From NCBI RefSeq assembly GCF_024806495.1, contig NZ_JANUFF010000006.1:62001-126000 (forward strand): a DNA stretch of 64,000 bases, read 5' to 3'. The position numbers were made by a program, and so were the translations under genes. The notes beneath the pieces are model-generated. The model saw nothing but the letters and a program-made list of their open reading frames with translations. It was not told the origin of the DNA and ran no database searches. Each line of letters opens with the position of its first letter. Position 1 is the stretch's first letter. The DNA comes from Chryseobacterium sp. JUb7 (GTDB lineage: Bacteria > Bacteroidota > Bacteroidia > Flavobacteriales > Weeksellaceae). Of this stretch, positions 44,628-54,075 are shown in pieces.

Positions 44628-46028
44628 TTATAAAAATTCCTTTGGAATCTTGTAGATCTTTGGGGATTCTTTTTTCGGTGTGATTGGTTTTGGCTTTTTA
44701 TTGGCTTCTTTTTGCTTTTGTGCATTTAGGATCTTAATCCTTTCAGCGATTTCATTACTTTTTTGCTGGTTTTCTGTACTCTTTAATGATCCAAGCCATT
44801 TTTCGTACTGATCAAGCGGCATCTGGGTAAAGCCTGATTGATCAATATAATCAAAGCCTATATTTATTTGGCGAAATTGATTTTCCAGTGGTGGATAATT
44901 ACGGATATTTTGAAGCTGCTCTTTAATTTGAGGATCAATCCCAAACCTACTACAAGCCTGCATAAAGCGTACTTGATCCGTGTTACTCTTCCATAAGATT
45001 GCATTTATATTATTTGGATTGAGTATTAATGCTTTATCGAGAACTTTGGAGACAAATTCATCATAACCATATTTGTGGATATATCCGCTGGCAAGATCCA
45101 CATAAGTCTGTGATAAGATCTCACGCTTAGTTAGATTCTGCATATATAGTTTGTTCTTTAGTGCTTCTGCTTTAATATACCCCGAATTAAGAACAAATGA
45201 ATTTGCAGAAAACATCCCATTGGTAAGCTCAACACTTAACATTTCGCCATCAGCATCTTTAAACCGGATATAAGAGTGATTGGGTGACATAACCAAGTAA
45301 GCTTCCGCACCGATCTGTTCAGCTAAAATAAGGTATAACAAGGGCATCGAATGACACTGTCCTGTATTGGTTTTCATCAACTTGGAAACAAACATTTTGG
45401 AGTAATCCTTTGCGCCCATATAATCATCAAAATCATACTTCATTGCTTTGTGCACTACTTTTCCGTTAAGTTTACTGTCTTCCGCGAAGTATTTGAAAAT
45501 GGATAAATTTTTAGAAACATTGTCGGAATCTTCAATTCCCCTATTTTTTATTTCTTTACGAATGATATTTGTGGCTTTTTGGATTTGACCCTGATATGTT
45601 GACTGGAAATTTTTATCATTGTTATTGTATGCATTTTCCACTATAAAAACTGCATCAGCAATTGAATAACTTTCAGAATCAAGTTTTGAAAGATTTTCAA
45701 ATGCATTATAATAAGCGCTAGTTCCTTTCTTGTCTGACAATGGAGATAGCTTAAAATTTCTTGAAAATGCTTCCGCACGAATCTCTGCGATCTGACGTTC
45801 AACTTCTTTATTCAGATGCTCTTGATCAGACTGGTAATTAACTTTCTTCTGCGGATTTACAAAATTTGTGTAATTATTCGCTCTAGAAGACAAATTGGAT
45901 GTCTCATTCCGAATCACCGGAACACTATTTAAATTAGCTTGCTGAGGAGTTTCAGGAAGTTTTGGTAATCGTTGGCCATAACAATAACATCCAACTATAA
46001 AATAGTAAAGTAAAATAATTTGTCTCAT
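44628..46028 (-). CDS. Secreted transglutaminase-like/SirB1-like protein, copy 1
   Basis: A 466-residue exported protein (signal RQIILLYYFIVGCYCYGQ). The core has TGQCHSMPLLYLILAEQIGA with C225, then MSPNHSYIRF with H251 and an acidic residue in SVELTNG (E267). This is the same Cys-His-acid arrangement as the paralogue at 39853-40878. TPR-like helices follow (VLDKALILNPNNINAILWK), then a basic, proline-rich end. It lies 25 bases upstream of the RHS toxin gene on the same strand and may be its operon partner. It could process or anchor the secreted toxin, which is inference. Confidence 0.65.
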   Translation of the reverse strand: MRQIILLYYFIVGCYCYGQRLPKLPETPQQANLNSVPVIRNETSNLSSRANNYTNFVNPQKKVNYQSDQEHLNKEVERQIAEIRAEAFSRNFKLSPLSDKKGTSAYYNAFENLSKLDSESYSIADAVFIVENAYNNNDKNFQSTYQGQIQKATNIIRKEIKNRGIEDSDNVSKNLSIFKYFAEDSKLNGKVVHKAMKYDFDDYMGAKDYSKMFVSKLMKTNTGQCHSMPLLYLILAEQIGAEAYLVMSPNHSYIRFKDADGEMLSVELTNGMFSANSFVLNSGYIKAEALKNKLYMQNLTKREILSQTYVDLASGYIHKYGYDEFVSKVLDKALILNPNNINAILWKSNTDQVRFMQACSRFGIDPQIKEQLQNIRNYPPLENQFRQINIGFDYIDQSGFTQMPLDQYEKWLGSLKSTENQQKSNEIAERIKILNAQKQKEANKKPKPITPKKESPKIYKIPKEFL

Positions 46029-46100
46029 CGGTTTTAATGTGTTCTTATAGGTCGATTTTGGTTTCGCAATATATTTATTTTATAAAAACTAAAACCATAT

Positions 46101-47439
46101 GTGTCCTAAATAAATTTTAGGATTGGATTTCTGTGGTACAAGCATAGCTTTTTTCATCATTTCGATATTGACCCCTATTTTTCAATCTGCGAAGATCTTT
46201 AGCTGTCCCTTTTTTCCTTTTATAGGCGGCCTGAGAAAGGGATCATCTATCCATTGCCAGATGTTTATTTTCACGAAGATATTCATTCTGATGAATGCGA
46301 CCAGATTGGACAGGTTCCAGTCATATTTGGCCTTTTTTTGTAAGTATTTTAACAGTAATATGCCAATGAGTGAAGTCCAGATCTGGATCATCACTGCATT
46401 TTCAGAAGTCCCTATGAATGTCGATACTTTTAAGCGCTGCTTTAGATGCTTGAAGAAGACTTCGATATGCCAGCGTTGTTTATAGATGTTTGCCACCAAA
46501 GAAGCCTTCCACTTCGTATTATTGGTCAAAAAGTGGTACTCATTGCCAGTGGTGCTGTCCCAAAAGTGGACTAGGCGTAGCGGCTTGCCGTTGTATTTAT
46601 TGCAGGCAGCACCGGATAGCTCAATGAGCTCATCCTTAAGGATCCCCTTTTCCATGAGTGCTTCACTCTGATAGGACTTGATAACCTTGTACTTCATATT
46701 AACTTTACTCCTGGTAACGAAGTAACACCCCCTGCTGTCCAAATCCCCAAGCCAGCTGTAATCCACGTAGCCACGGTCCACTACCACCACGCTTCCCTTG
46801 GAAAAACTGTAACTACCGGCTCGCTGGCTCTCATGTACTTTTCCATCGGTAATCTGCATAAAAACAGGTAGGCAGCCATCATAATCCAAGACAGTGTGCA
46901 GCTTTACGGCACCTTTGGTGCTCCTGAATTTAGCCCAGTCAAATACAGATAGACATAAGGGGATGATGCTTGCATCCATCAGATATACTTTACGCTTTAG
47001 CTGACCAAGATCTTTGCGAAAATGGGTGTCCTTTTGCCAAAGCCTATCCAAAACAGAATAGTAAAGATCTTTGAAAAGTTCATGGGTACGGTGTGTGTTG
47101 ATATAGGATATATTAGACTTACTTGGAGCTCTTACTACACCTAAGTGGTTCAGATTACCAGTGGTACTGCGTAGACCGTTACTAATATCACGAACCGAAT
47201 CTGCCGAGGAAAAATGACAGAAAAGCATACTGACTAGATGCGTCCAGCTGTTGATCCCTTTCTGATGTTTGTCACTTTTGTGCTTTGAAACCAAATCTTT
47301 GAATAATTCGCGGTCGATAAGAGATAAAATCTGACTAAAAACATTTAAATTTATCATGGCGGTGTGTTATAATTTTGCAATTTAAATATAGCAACTTTGC
47401 TATATCCAAACACCGCCACTTTTTAAACGTTTAGGACGC
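46101..47439 (-). mobile_element. IS4-family insertion sequence
   Basis: One transposase gene with short candidate ends: GTGTCCTAAA at 46101-46110 and TTTAGGACGC at 47430-47439 (complement GCGTCCTAAA). The flanks share a loose ACTAAAACCATA/ACTAAAACATA match, but it does not abut both ends, so the exact borders and target duplication are uncertain. The element lies just past the SirB1-like gene and separates the toxin area from module B. Confidence 0.6.
46182..47357 (-). CDS. IS4-family transposase
   Basis: A 391-residue transposase with the N-terminal DUF4372-like domain (INLNVFSQILSLIDRELF and GINSWTHLVSMLFCHFSS) and an IS4-type DDE core. The catalytic acids are in VYLMDASIIPLCL, VVVDRGYVDYSWL and the YREK-like IYKQRWHIEVFFKHLKQRL. 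Length and motifs suggest an intact protein. It is on the minus strand, like the toxin genes next to it. Confidence 0.92.
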   Translation of the reverse strand: MINLNVFSQILSLIDRELFKDLVSKHKSDKHQKGINSWTHLVSMLFCHFSSADSVRDISNGLRSTTGNLNHLGVVRAPSKSNISYINTHRTHELFKDLYYSVLDRLWQKDTHFRKDLGQLKRKVYLMDASIIPLCLSVFDWAKFRSTKGAVKLHTVLDYDGCLPVFMQITDGKVHESQRAGSYSFSKGSVVVVDRGYVDYSWLGDLDSRGCYFVTRSKVNMKYKVIKSYQSEALMEKGILKDELIELSGAACNKYNGKPLRLVHFWDSTTGNEYHFLTNNTKWKASLVANIYKQRWHIEVFFKHLKQRLKVSTFIGTSENAVMIQIWTSLIGILLLKYLQKKAKYDWNLSNLVAFIRMNIFVKINIWQWIDDPFLRPPIKGKKGQLKIFAD

Positions 47440-47615
47440 AAGTGAACTAAAACATAGGTGTTTTCACGGAATTTTGAATAATTTCCTCTGTTTAGCTCTT
47501 CATTTCTAATTCTTTAAAAACAAAATTAAACTGCGATAACGCCAAAACCTGTCGTAATATAATAGATGTTATTACGAATTTGCACTCATGTACTTTTTAG
47601 GGGTAAAATACAAAA

Positions 47616-47775
47616 GGCATGGAACTATGACGCTATGTTAGAGAGGTACTGCGAGAACCCGACAACCATATAGACGACCTAGCCCATGCCCATATAATGG
47701 TACACGGGCGTAAGTCTGTCAAATAATGGTTGTAAAGAAGATTCGCAGTTTTCTCTAACCAGTTGACAGCTTACG
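47616..47775. repeat. Nested inverted repeats, possible structured RNA or mobile-element remnant
   Basis: Several pairs of complementary blocks overlap in 160 nt: GGCATGG (47616) with CCATGCC (47684); GTTAGAGAGGTACTGCGA (47637-47654) with TCGCAGTTTTCTCTAAC (47743-47759); ACAACCAT (47662) with ATGGTTGT (47726); and CGTAAGTCTGTCAA (47709) with TTGACAGCTTACG (47763). It is richer in GC than its surroundings and has no open frame. The whole 47440-48011 stretch has no gene. The order of the pairs allows a branched fold with alternatives. Confidence 0.5.
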
Positions 47776-47975
47776 CTTTATTTTATTTTCGATAAATTTT
47801 AGGATGTAAATATATAAATATTTTTTAAACGAAATTTAATTTCACCATCAAAGGATGTAATTACACATATCTAGACAATTATTGAGCAATTCCAATTTTA
47901 CATAAAATTATTCAAATAATTGTAAGATTCAATGCAAATCTATCACAAAAATTAACTCATTCAATAAAATATAAT

Positions 47976-47983
47976 TAAATTTG
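47976..47983 (+). promoter_or_regulatory. Probable -7 box of the module B sigma gene
   Basis: TAAATTTG fits the Bacteroidota TAnnTTTG consensus and lies 28 bases before the ATG of the ECF sigma gene. A matching -33 TTG is not obvious. Confidence 0.4.
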
Positions 47984-48011
47984 TAACGCGAGACCCCCGA
48001 AACCTTTTGTA

Positions 48012-48536
48012 ATGACTTTCTTCTCTAACCATATAATTGATGTAGAGGATATGTATAAATCCATATATAATACATATCGGGAACGTGTGTTTCATTACAT
48101 CAAAGGAAAAGTTAAGAACAGAAATGATATTCGTGATATCGCACAAAATGTGTTTTTCCACCTATGGGAATATAAGGAGTCGCTGGGAGGTGCGAATACT
48201 GAAAATATAATTTTTAAGACCTGTAATCAGGAAATTTCAAAATTTTTCAAAACACAGCGAAAACATGTATTTGAAAATGATCATGCTATTCCTGAAACAC
48301 CCGACGATGCTGTCGATCAGCTGGATTCCAAACTCAAAAAAGAACAACAACTGCAAGCGGTGCAGGATAGCATTGAATTGCTTCCGGCTTCAAGTAAGAA
48401 AATGTTTACAATGAACAAACTAGAGGGTGTCAGTCAGCAAAAAATTGCCGCTCAGCTTAATTTGCCAAAAAAAACTGTGCAAAAACAAATTTCTAAAGCA
48501 CTGATTTTTCTCCAAAATTTTCATAAAAACTCTTAA
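48012..48536 (+). CDS. ECF RNA polymerase sigma factor, module B
   Basis: A 174-residue sigma-70 family protein. Region 2 is around YKSIYNTYRERVFHYIKGK and DIRDIAQNVFFHLWE, and the region 4 HTH is LEGVSQQKIAAQLNLPKKTV. It starts the plus-strand operon sigma-FecR-SusC-SusD-S9 peptidase, the same order as module A. It is expected to be held by the FecR protein encoded next. It is somewhat short at the N-terminus but complete. Confidence 0.9.
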   Translation: MTFFSNHIIDVEDMYKSIYNTYRERVFHYIKGKVKNRNDIRDIAQNVFFHLWEYKESLGGANTENIIFKTCNQEISKFFKTQRKHVFENDHAIPETPDDAVDQLDSKLKKEQQLQAVQDSIELLPASSKKMFTMNKLEGVSQQKIAAQLNLPKKTVQKQISKALIFLQNFHKNS

Positions 48537-48630
48537 AATAAGTTAAAGTCAGCTAAAAAGAGTTAAATTAATACTCCCTGAGGGGATCTTTTTTCATTTC
48601 GTTCCTAAATGTAATAAAAGACCCTTTCCT

Positions 48631-49461
48631 ATGAACAATAATGAACCTTACATAGAACCACTCACCCCCCAGGAGGCAGAAGAAGATTGGCTCGCTATTA
48701 TCGCTCGGATAAGAGCCCACGAAGCCAAAAAGAGAAAAAGAAAAATCACCCGCTTTGTATCTGCAATTGCAGCATCAATCCTGCTGTTAATCGGTACTAT
48801 TATAACTTACAGAATGTATGTGCTACCTGACATATACTTCGCTAAGAATAATGATTTGGCAATAACCTTAACGGATAATTCTCATATTACCCTTTCCAAA
48901 GGTGCAAAATTAACAGTATACAAAACCTTTCCTTCTGATACAAGGGATGTTTTTCTTGAGGGTAATGCAGTCTTTGAGGTCAGCAAATCAAAAGAGCATC
49001 CATTTATTGTACATGCTGGTTCCTACGAAGCTAAAGTTTTAGGAACTGTATTTAAAGTGGTGCAAACAGGCGCTACTTTTAACGTGGATCTTTATGAGGG
49101 CAAGGTTCAGGTGAGCAACTCTACAAAACCCAAAGAATCTTATATCATACGGCCCAAAGAAACATTTTCAAATATGGGCTCCAATCAAGTTGCTACTGTA
49201 GCACCAACAGTCCATGACGATTTCAAAAAGAAAAAGATAAGCGCTACGCTAGCTTTTACCGACTTCTATTTACAGGATGCCTTAAAGATCATAGAAAGGA
49301 CTTATGGGATTAAAATCATATTTCCCGCGGACCGGGCCTCTTCAAAAATATCTATTTTGAGTAAGGATGCCACGGTAGATCAGCTAATGGAAAATATTTC
49401 TATACAATTAAACCTAAATATAAAAAAAGCCAATGTTAATACTTTTGAACTGGAGGAGTAA
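48631..49461 (+). CDS. FecR-family anti-sigma factor, module B
   Basis: A 276-residue protein with a short cytosolic part, one membrane helix (FVSAIAASILLLIGTIITYR) and a periplasmic FecR domain (LTDNSHITLSKGAKLTVYK, FLEGNAVFEVSKSKEHPFIV, AKVLGTVFKVV). It ends in a DUF4974 part (FYLQDALKIIERTYGIKI). It is shorter than the module A protein, mainly in the cytosolic region. It links the SusC STN domain to the sigma factor. It lies 94 bp after the sigma gene and 152 bp before susC. Confidence 0.9.
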   Translation: MNNNEPYIEPLTPQEAEEDWLAIIARIRAHEAKKRKRKITRFVSAIAASILLLIGTIITYRMYVLPDIYFAKNNDLAITLTDNSHITLSKGAKLTVYKTFPSDTRDVFLEGNAVFEVSKSKEHPFIVHAGSYEAKVLGTVFKVVQTGATFNVDLYEGKVQVSNSTKPKESYIIRPKETFSNMGSNQVATVAPTVHDDFKKKKISATLAFTDFYLQDALKIIERTYGIKIIFPADRASSKISILSKDATVDQLMENISIQLNLNIKKANVNTFELEE

Positions 49462-49532
49462 ACTCCGGTCTTTGATTACTGCGGACATGATCCCAGACAT
49501 TTGCCCTAAGTTAGCTTGGACTTAATAGAGAA

Positions 49533-49556
49533 GACCGACGGGCGCAACCGTCGGTC
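49533..49556 (+). promoter_or_regulatory. GC-rich hairpin between fecR and susC, module B
   Basis: GACCGACGG and CCGTCGGTC form a perfect 9-bp stem around the 6-nt loop GCGCAA. It has the same stem length, loop length and position (fecR-susC gap) as the module A hairpin at 26804, though the stem sequence differs. Confidence 0.6.
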
Positions 49557-49613
49557 CTGTATCCAACTAATAAAACTGAACGGAATTATTAATTTTTAAA
49601 TACATGCAAAAAT

Positions 49614-52600
49614 ATGAAAATTTTATGCAGTGCCGCTGTATTTCTATTATTCGGCTGGCACGGGCTACATGCCCAACAGAATCTCTCCCAAATGAGGGTA
49701 AGTTTTGAAATCGGTAAAACTCCTGCAACAAAAGCAGTTGAAAAATTTCTAACCAAAAATAACATACCGTATAACTACTCTAATGATGACCTAAAAAATT
49801 ATACGGTTCAACCGCTAAAGTGTAAGAACGAACCTGTAATTGATTGTTTAAACAAGCTACTAAGAGATATACCGGTTGAAGCTTTAATAAATAATAATAG
49901 TGTTATTATTCGACCAAAAAAGAACAAGATAACATCTGATAATATTGAATTGTCTGAACCCTCTATCGCAAAAGCAGATACCTTACGCGAAGCATCTAAA
50001 ATTCAAACCATTGAAGAAGTTATCCTAAATGCTGGTTACTATAAAGTGAGAGACAAGGAACGCACTGGTAGTATTTCTAAGGTAACAGCAAAAGAAATAG
50101 AAAACCAGCCTGTTACCAATGTGTTATCAACTGTTCAGGGACGTATGACAGGGGTCAACATTATTCAGAATAGTGGTGTACCTGGCGCAGGATTTGAGAT
50201 TCAGATCAGAGGACAAAACAGCTTAAGAACAGGAACTTTTACAGAACAAAACGGTAACGTCCCTCTCTATGTTGTGGATGGCGTTCCCTTTAGTGAAATA
50301 AGTCCCCAGAAATCTCAGATCTCATCGACAATCATACCCGGAGGGAATATCAACCCATTAAATACAATCAATCCTAATGATATCGAAAGCATCGAAGTAC
50401 TAAAGGACGCCGATGCCACAGCAATCTATGGTTCAAGAGGAGCGAATGGTGTTATACTGATCACTACAAAAAAAGGTAAATCCGGCAAAGTAAGCCTGAA
50501 TTTTTCTACCAATTATGGAATAAGCGAAGCTATATCCAATCTTACCCTGCTCAATAAAGATGAATATCTAAACATGCGCCGTACAGCCTATAAAAATGAT
50601 GGTATTACTGCCTACCCATCAAATGCCTATGATGTAAATGGTGTGTGGGATCAGCAGAATGGAATTAATTGGCAAAAAATTTTGATAGGTAAAAAGGCTA
50701 CGACCAATAATACCCAGCTATCAGCAAATGGAGGAAGCAAAACCACAAGCTTTCTGGTGAGTTTAGGTCATAACGAACAGACAACGGTATATGGACAGGA
50801 TTTTAAATACACTTCTTATAATTTTAGCTCAAATCTATCACATCGCTCAGAAGATAACCGATTTCAGATCAATGTTTCAAATTTGTTCACACAACAAAAA
50901 AATAATGTTATTTATAGTGATCTGACAACAAGAGCGTTTACACTATCTCCTATATCACCTCAGCTCTACACCCCTGATGGTAGTCTGAACTGGGCTAACA
51001 ATACATTTACAAATCCGCTAGCAGCCTATAATGCATCCTATAACAATGACACAAAGCTGTTCCAAACAAATTTAAACTCAGAATACAAGCTTTTTAAAGA
51101 CTTTAAAGTTAAGGTTAACGCAGGACTAAATTATACGATGGTCGATGAGTTGGCCCTACAGCCAAATACCATCTATAATCCTAACATTGGAAGTGGCCTT
51201 TCGAGTGCAAATTCACAGGCACGCCAGAAAAAACAGAACATTTTCTCCTTTATTATAGAACCACAGGTAAACTGGGCAAAAAGCTGGGGCAAACATAATC
51301 TACAGATTCTTTTCGGAGGAACTTTTCAGAGTATGGTCAGAGATACCGAAGAAGAGCTGGGTTTTGGTTTTGAAAGCAATCAGTTCATCAGTAATATAGC
51401 CGCTGCAAAAACTATAATGATGTTGGAAAACTCCAACATTGAGTACAAGTACGCAGCAATCTATGGTAGGCTTAACTATCAATTTAAAAATAAATACATA
51501 CTGAATTTAACAGGCAGACGCGACGGTAGCAGTCGTTTTGGCCCCAATAATAGATTTGCAAATTTTGGTGCCATAGGGGCAGCCTGGAATTTTTCGAAAG
51601 AAAACCTTTTAAAAAATCTGGAATGGTTGAGCACAGGTAAGTTACGTGGTAGTTACGGATCTGCTGGAAGTGACAATATCGGTGATTTTCAGTTTCTTAA
51701 AAATTATATTGCTTCATCAACATTGATCTACAACAATATTACTGGCCTATCTCCTTCCCGTCTTTACAATCCGGATTACAGCTGGGAAATAACGAAAAAA
51801 ATGGAAGCCGCAGTTGAACTGGGCTTTTTTAAAAATAGATTAAGCCTCAGTACAGCCTTGTATCGCAACCGCTCTTCAAGTCAGTTGGTTGGATATCAGC
51901 TTTCCGCAGTGACAGGATTTTCCAGTGTTATGGCAAATCTGAACGCGACTATAGAAAATAAAGGACTGGAAATAGAAATTACAGGTCGCCCGATCGCAAA
52001 GAAAGACCTGCAATGGGAATCAAGTTTTAACATAAGCTTCCCCAGTAACGAGCTGCTATCATTTCCCGGACTGGCAGGCTCATCCTATGCAAATCAATAT
52101 GTTATTGGCCAGCCCACAAATATTGTAAAATTATATCAGTTCGAGGGAATCGACCCATCAACCGGTCAATATAGATTCAAGGATTTTAATGGTGATGGTA
52201 AAATTACTAGCCCGGAGGACCGACAGGTTGTAGCCGATATTGGCATCAAATATTTCGGTGGATGGAGCAACAATTTCCGATACAAAAACTGGGATTTATC
52301 CATTCTCTTTCAATTTGTTAAAAAGAAAGGTTGGAATTACAACTCCATCATGTCACTTCCGGGAACAATGAGCAATCAGCCTACACAAGTACTTGACGTT
52401 TGGTCACCACAGAACCCTACAGGTTACTACATGCCATACAGTACCTTAAACACGAATATACATAACCTATTCCGTACTAGTACTGCCGCAGTTTCTGATG
52501 CTTCCTTCATACGTTTAAAAAACATTCAGCTTGCGTACACGCTACCACTAACTGAGGGTACATTCAAAAATGTAAAAATTTACTTTCAGGGCCAGAACCT

Positions 52601-52703
52601 CTTGACCTGGACAAAATTTTTTGGCGTAGACCCTGAAGCATTGACATCTGGTTTTTTACCACCACTCCGAACATACTCTTTCGGAATTCAATTTAACCTT
52701 TAA
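49614..52703 (+). CDS. SusC/RagA-family TonB-dependent transporter, module B
   Basis: A 1029-residue outer-membrane transporter. The signal peptide is KILCSAAVFLLFGWHGLHAQ, followed by an STN domain (about 35-105). Unlike the module A protein it lacks an evident carboxypeptidase-like domain; a short linker leads to the plug (VIDG-type VPLYVVDGVPF, IESIEVLKDADATAIYGSRG) and beta barrel. The STN domain implies FecR/sigma signalling. SusD and an S9 peptidase follow directly, which points to peptide or protein substrates. Confidence 0.93.
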   Translation: MKILCSAAVFLLFGWHGLHAQQNLSQMRVSFEIGKTPATKAVEKFLTKNNIPYNYSNDDLKNYTVQPLKCKNEPVIDCLNKLLRDIPVEALINNNSVIIRPKKNKITSDNIELSEPSIAKADTLREASKIQTIEEVILNAGYYKVRDKERTGSISKVTAKEIENQPVTNVLSTVQGRMTGVNIIQNSGVPGAGFEIQIRGQNSLRTGTFTEQNGNVPLYVVDGVPFSEISPQKSQISSTIIPGGNINPLNTINPNDIESIEVLKDADATAIYGSRGANGVILITTKKGKSGKVSLNFSTNYGISEAISNLTLLNKDEYLNMRRTAYKNDGITAYPSNAYDVNGVWDQQNGINWQKILIGKKATTNNTQLSANGGSKTTSFLVSLGHNEQTTVYGQDFKYTSYNFSSNLSHRSEDNRFQINVSNLFTQQKNNVIYSDLTTRAFTLSPISPQLYTPDGSLNWANNTFTNPLAAYNASYNNDTKLFQTNLNSEYKLFKDFKVKVNAGLNYTMVDELALQPNTIYNPNIGSGLSSANSQARQKKQNIFSFIIEPQVNWAKSWGKHNLQILFGGTFQSMVRDTEEELGFGFESNQFISNIAAAKTIMMLENSNIEYKYAAIYGRLNYQFKNKYILNLTGRRDGSSRFGPNNRFANFGAIGAAWNFSKENLLKNLEWLSTGKLRGSYGSAGSDNIGDFQFLKNYIASSTLIYNNITGLSPSRLYNPDYSWEITKKMEAAVELGFFKNRLSLSTALYRNRSSSQLVGYQLSAVTGFSSVMANLNATIENKGLEIEITGRPIAKKDLQWESSFNISFPSNELLSFPGLAGSSYANQYVIGQPTNIVKLYQFEGIDPSTGQYRFKDFNGDGKITSPEDRQVVADIGIKYFGGWSNNFRYKNWDLSILFQFVKKKGWNYNSIMSLPGTMSNQPTQVLDVWSPQNPTGYYMPYSTLNTNIHNLFRTSTAAVSDASFIRLKNIQLAYTLPLTEGTFKNVKIYFQGQNLLTWTKFFGVDPEALTSGFLPPLRTYSFGIQFNL

Positions 52704-52713
52704 AAAAAAGAAA

Positions 52714-54075
52714 ATGAAAAAGATAAATTTTGTCATACTGATGATATTCATTTTAACAGCCGCATCATGCGATAGATTATTAGATGTAAATACACCTGAC
52801 AACCAGATCGACCAAAGTAAAGTTTTCGAGGATATTCAGACAGCAAATGCTGCTCTTGCTGCACACTATGCCGATCTGATGAAAAGTTCCCCAATTGCGG
52901 GAGGTGATCTTGAGACTTATTTGAGCTCATATACAGATGAACTCCGTAATTATACGACAAACGCATCTGATAGCAGAGATCTGTTTTTAAATCTGCACAC
53001 AGATACAAACAGTATCATGCTTAACGCGTGGGCAACAGCTTACAAGCACATCTACACTGCGAATGCTATTATAGAGGGAATTTCAGGTTCACAAGGAATT
53101 TCAGCCAGTGAAAAAAACTGGTTCCGCGGGCAGGCTCTACTGACAAGAAGTATTATGTTCTTCTATTTAAACCAACTTTATGGAGATATTCCCTATCCTG
53201 AATCAACAGATTACAAAGTCAATAATGTCATTAAAAAAACATCATCAATCACCGTATTGACAAATTTGGAACGTGATCTTCTGGAAGTCTCTTCGCTACT
53301 TCAAAATGAATATAAAGATCCCGAGAGGATTTACCCGAACAGATTTGTAGCGAAACTGCTACTGGCTAAAGTATACATGGCTGGGCAGAAATGGGATAAA
53401 GCTGAAATTTTATTGAAAGAAATTATACAGAGCTCCATGTATCAGATCGAATCTGACATTACAAAGGTTTTTACAAAATCTGGAAAAGAAGTAATATGGC
53501 AACTAAAACCTAACAACAATGCTTCTTTACAGCAGGCCACAATATTTTATTTCACCAATTCATTACCAAATATTTACGCAATTTCGGAATCGTTGATCAA
53601 CACATTTCAGGATAATGATCTCCGTAAACAGAACTGGATAGGACGTGTAGATTTCAACGGCGTTTCCTACTACAGAGTGGAGAAATATAAAAACCGTAAT
53701 AACACCAATACCAACGAATATTCGATTGTGTTTAGGCTTGAAGAAGCCTATCTCTTACTGGCAGAAACACTTGCTCAGGAGAATAAGGTTGATGAGGCAC
53801 TGCCCTACGTCAATGCAATAAAACTGCGCGCGCAACTTGCTCCTCTTACAATGCCAATCTCTAAGGAACTACTTCTGCAGGAGATCCTACTTGAAGATAA
53901 GAGAGAATTTTTTGTGGAAATGGGACATCGTTTTCTGGATTTAAAAAGAACAGGAAAATTGAACACGCTACAAGCGACAAAACAAAACTGGAAAGATTTC
54001 CATCAATTATGGCCAATACCTCAAAAAGAAATTCTTTTAAATGCTAACCTGAAACCTCAAAACCCTGGATATTAA
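52714..54075 (+). CDS. SusD/RagB-family outer-membrane lipoprotein, module B
   Basis: A 453-residue lipoprotein with signal KKINFVILMIFILTAASCD (lipobox AASC). The SusD helical fold includes FRGQALLTRSIMFFYLNQLY and the C-terminal ILLEDKREFFVEMGHRFLDL and WPIPQKEILLN segments. It lies 10 bases after SusC and overlaps the peptidase start by one base. As the lid of the SusC channel it would capture the substrate at the cell surface. Confidence 0.92.
   Translation: MKKINFVILMIFILTAASCDRLLDVNTPDNQIDQSKVFEDIQTANAALAAHYADLMKSSPIAGGDLETYLSSYTDELRNYTTNASDSRDLFLNLHTDTNSIMLNAWATAYKHIYTANAIIEGISGSQGISASEKNWFRGQALLTRSIMFFYLNQLYGDIPYPESTDYKVNNVIKKTSSITVLTNLERDLLEVSSLLQNEYKDPERIYPNRFVAKLLLAKVYMAGQKWDKAEILLKEIIQSSMYQIESDITKVFTKSGKEVIWQLKPNNNASLQQATIFYFTNSLPNIYAISESLINTFQDNDLRKQNWIGRVDFNGVSYYRVEKYKNRNNTNTNEYSIVFRLEEAYLLLAETLAQENKVDEALPYVNAIKLRAQLAPLTMPISKELLLQEILLEDKREFFVEMGHRFLDLKRTGKLNTLQATKQNWKDFHQLWPIPQKEILLNANLKPQNPGY

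Noticed and set aside
47616..47775. Retron msr-msd or integron attC site
   Set aside because: No reverse transcriptase or integron integrase is nearby, and the repeat ends do not match the GTTRRRY/RYYYAAC attC core.
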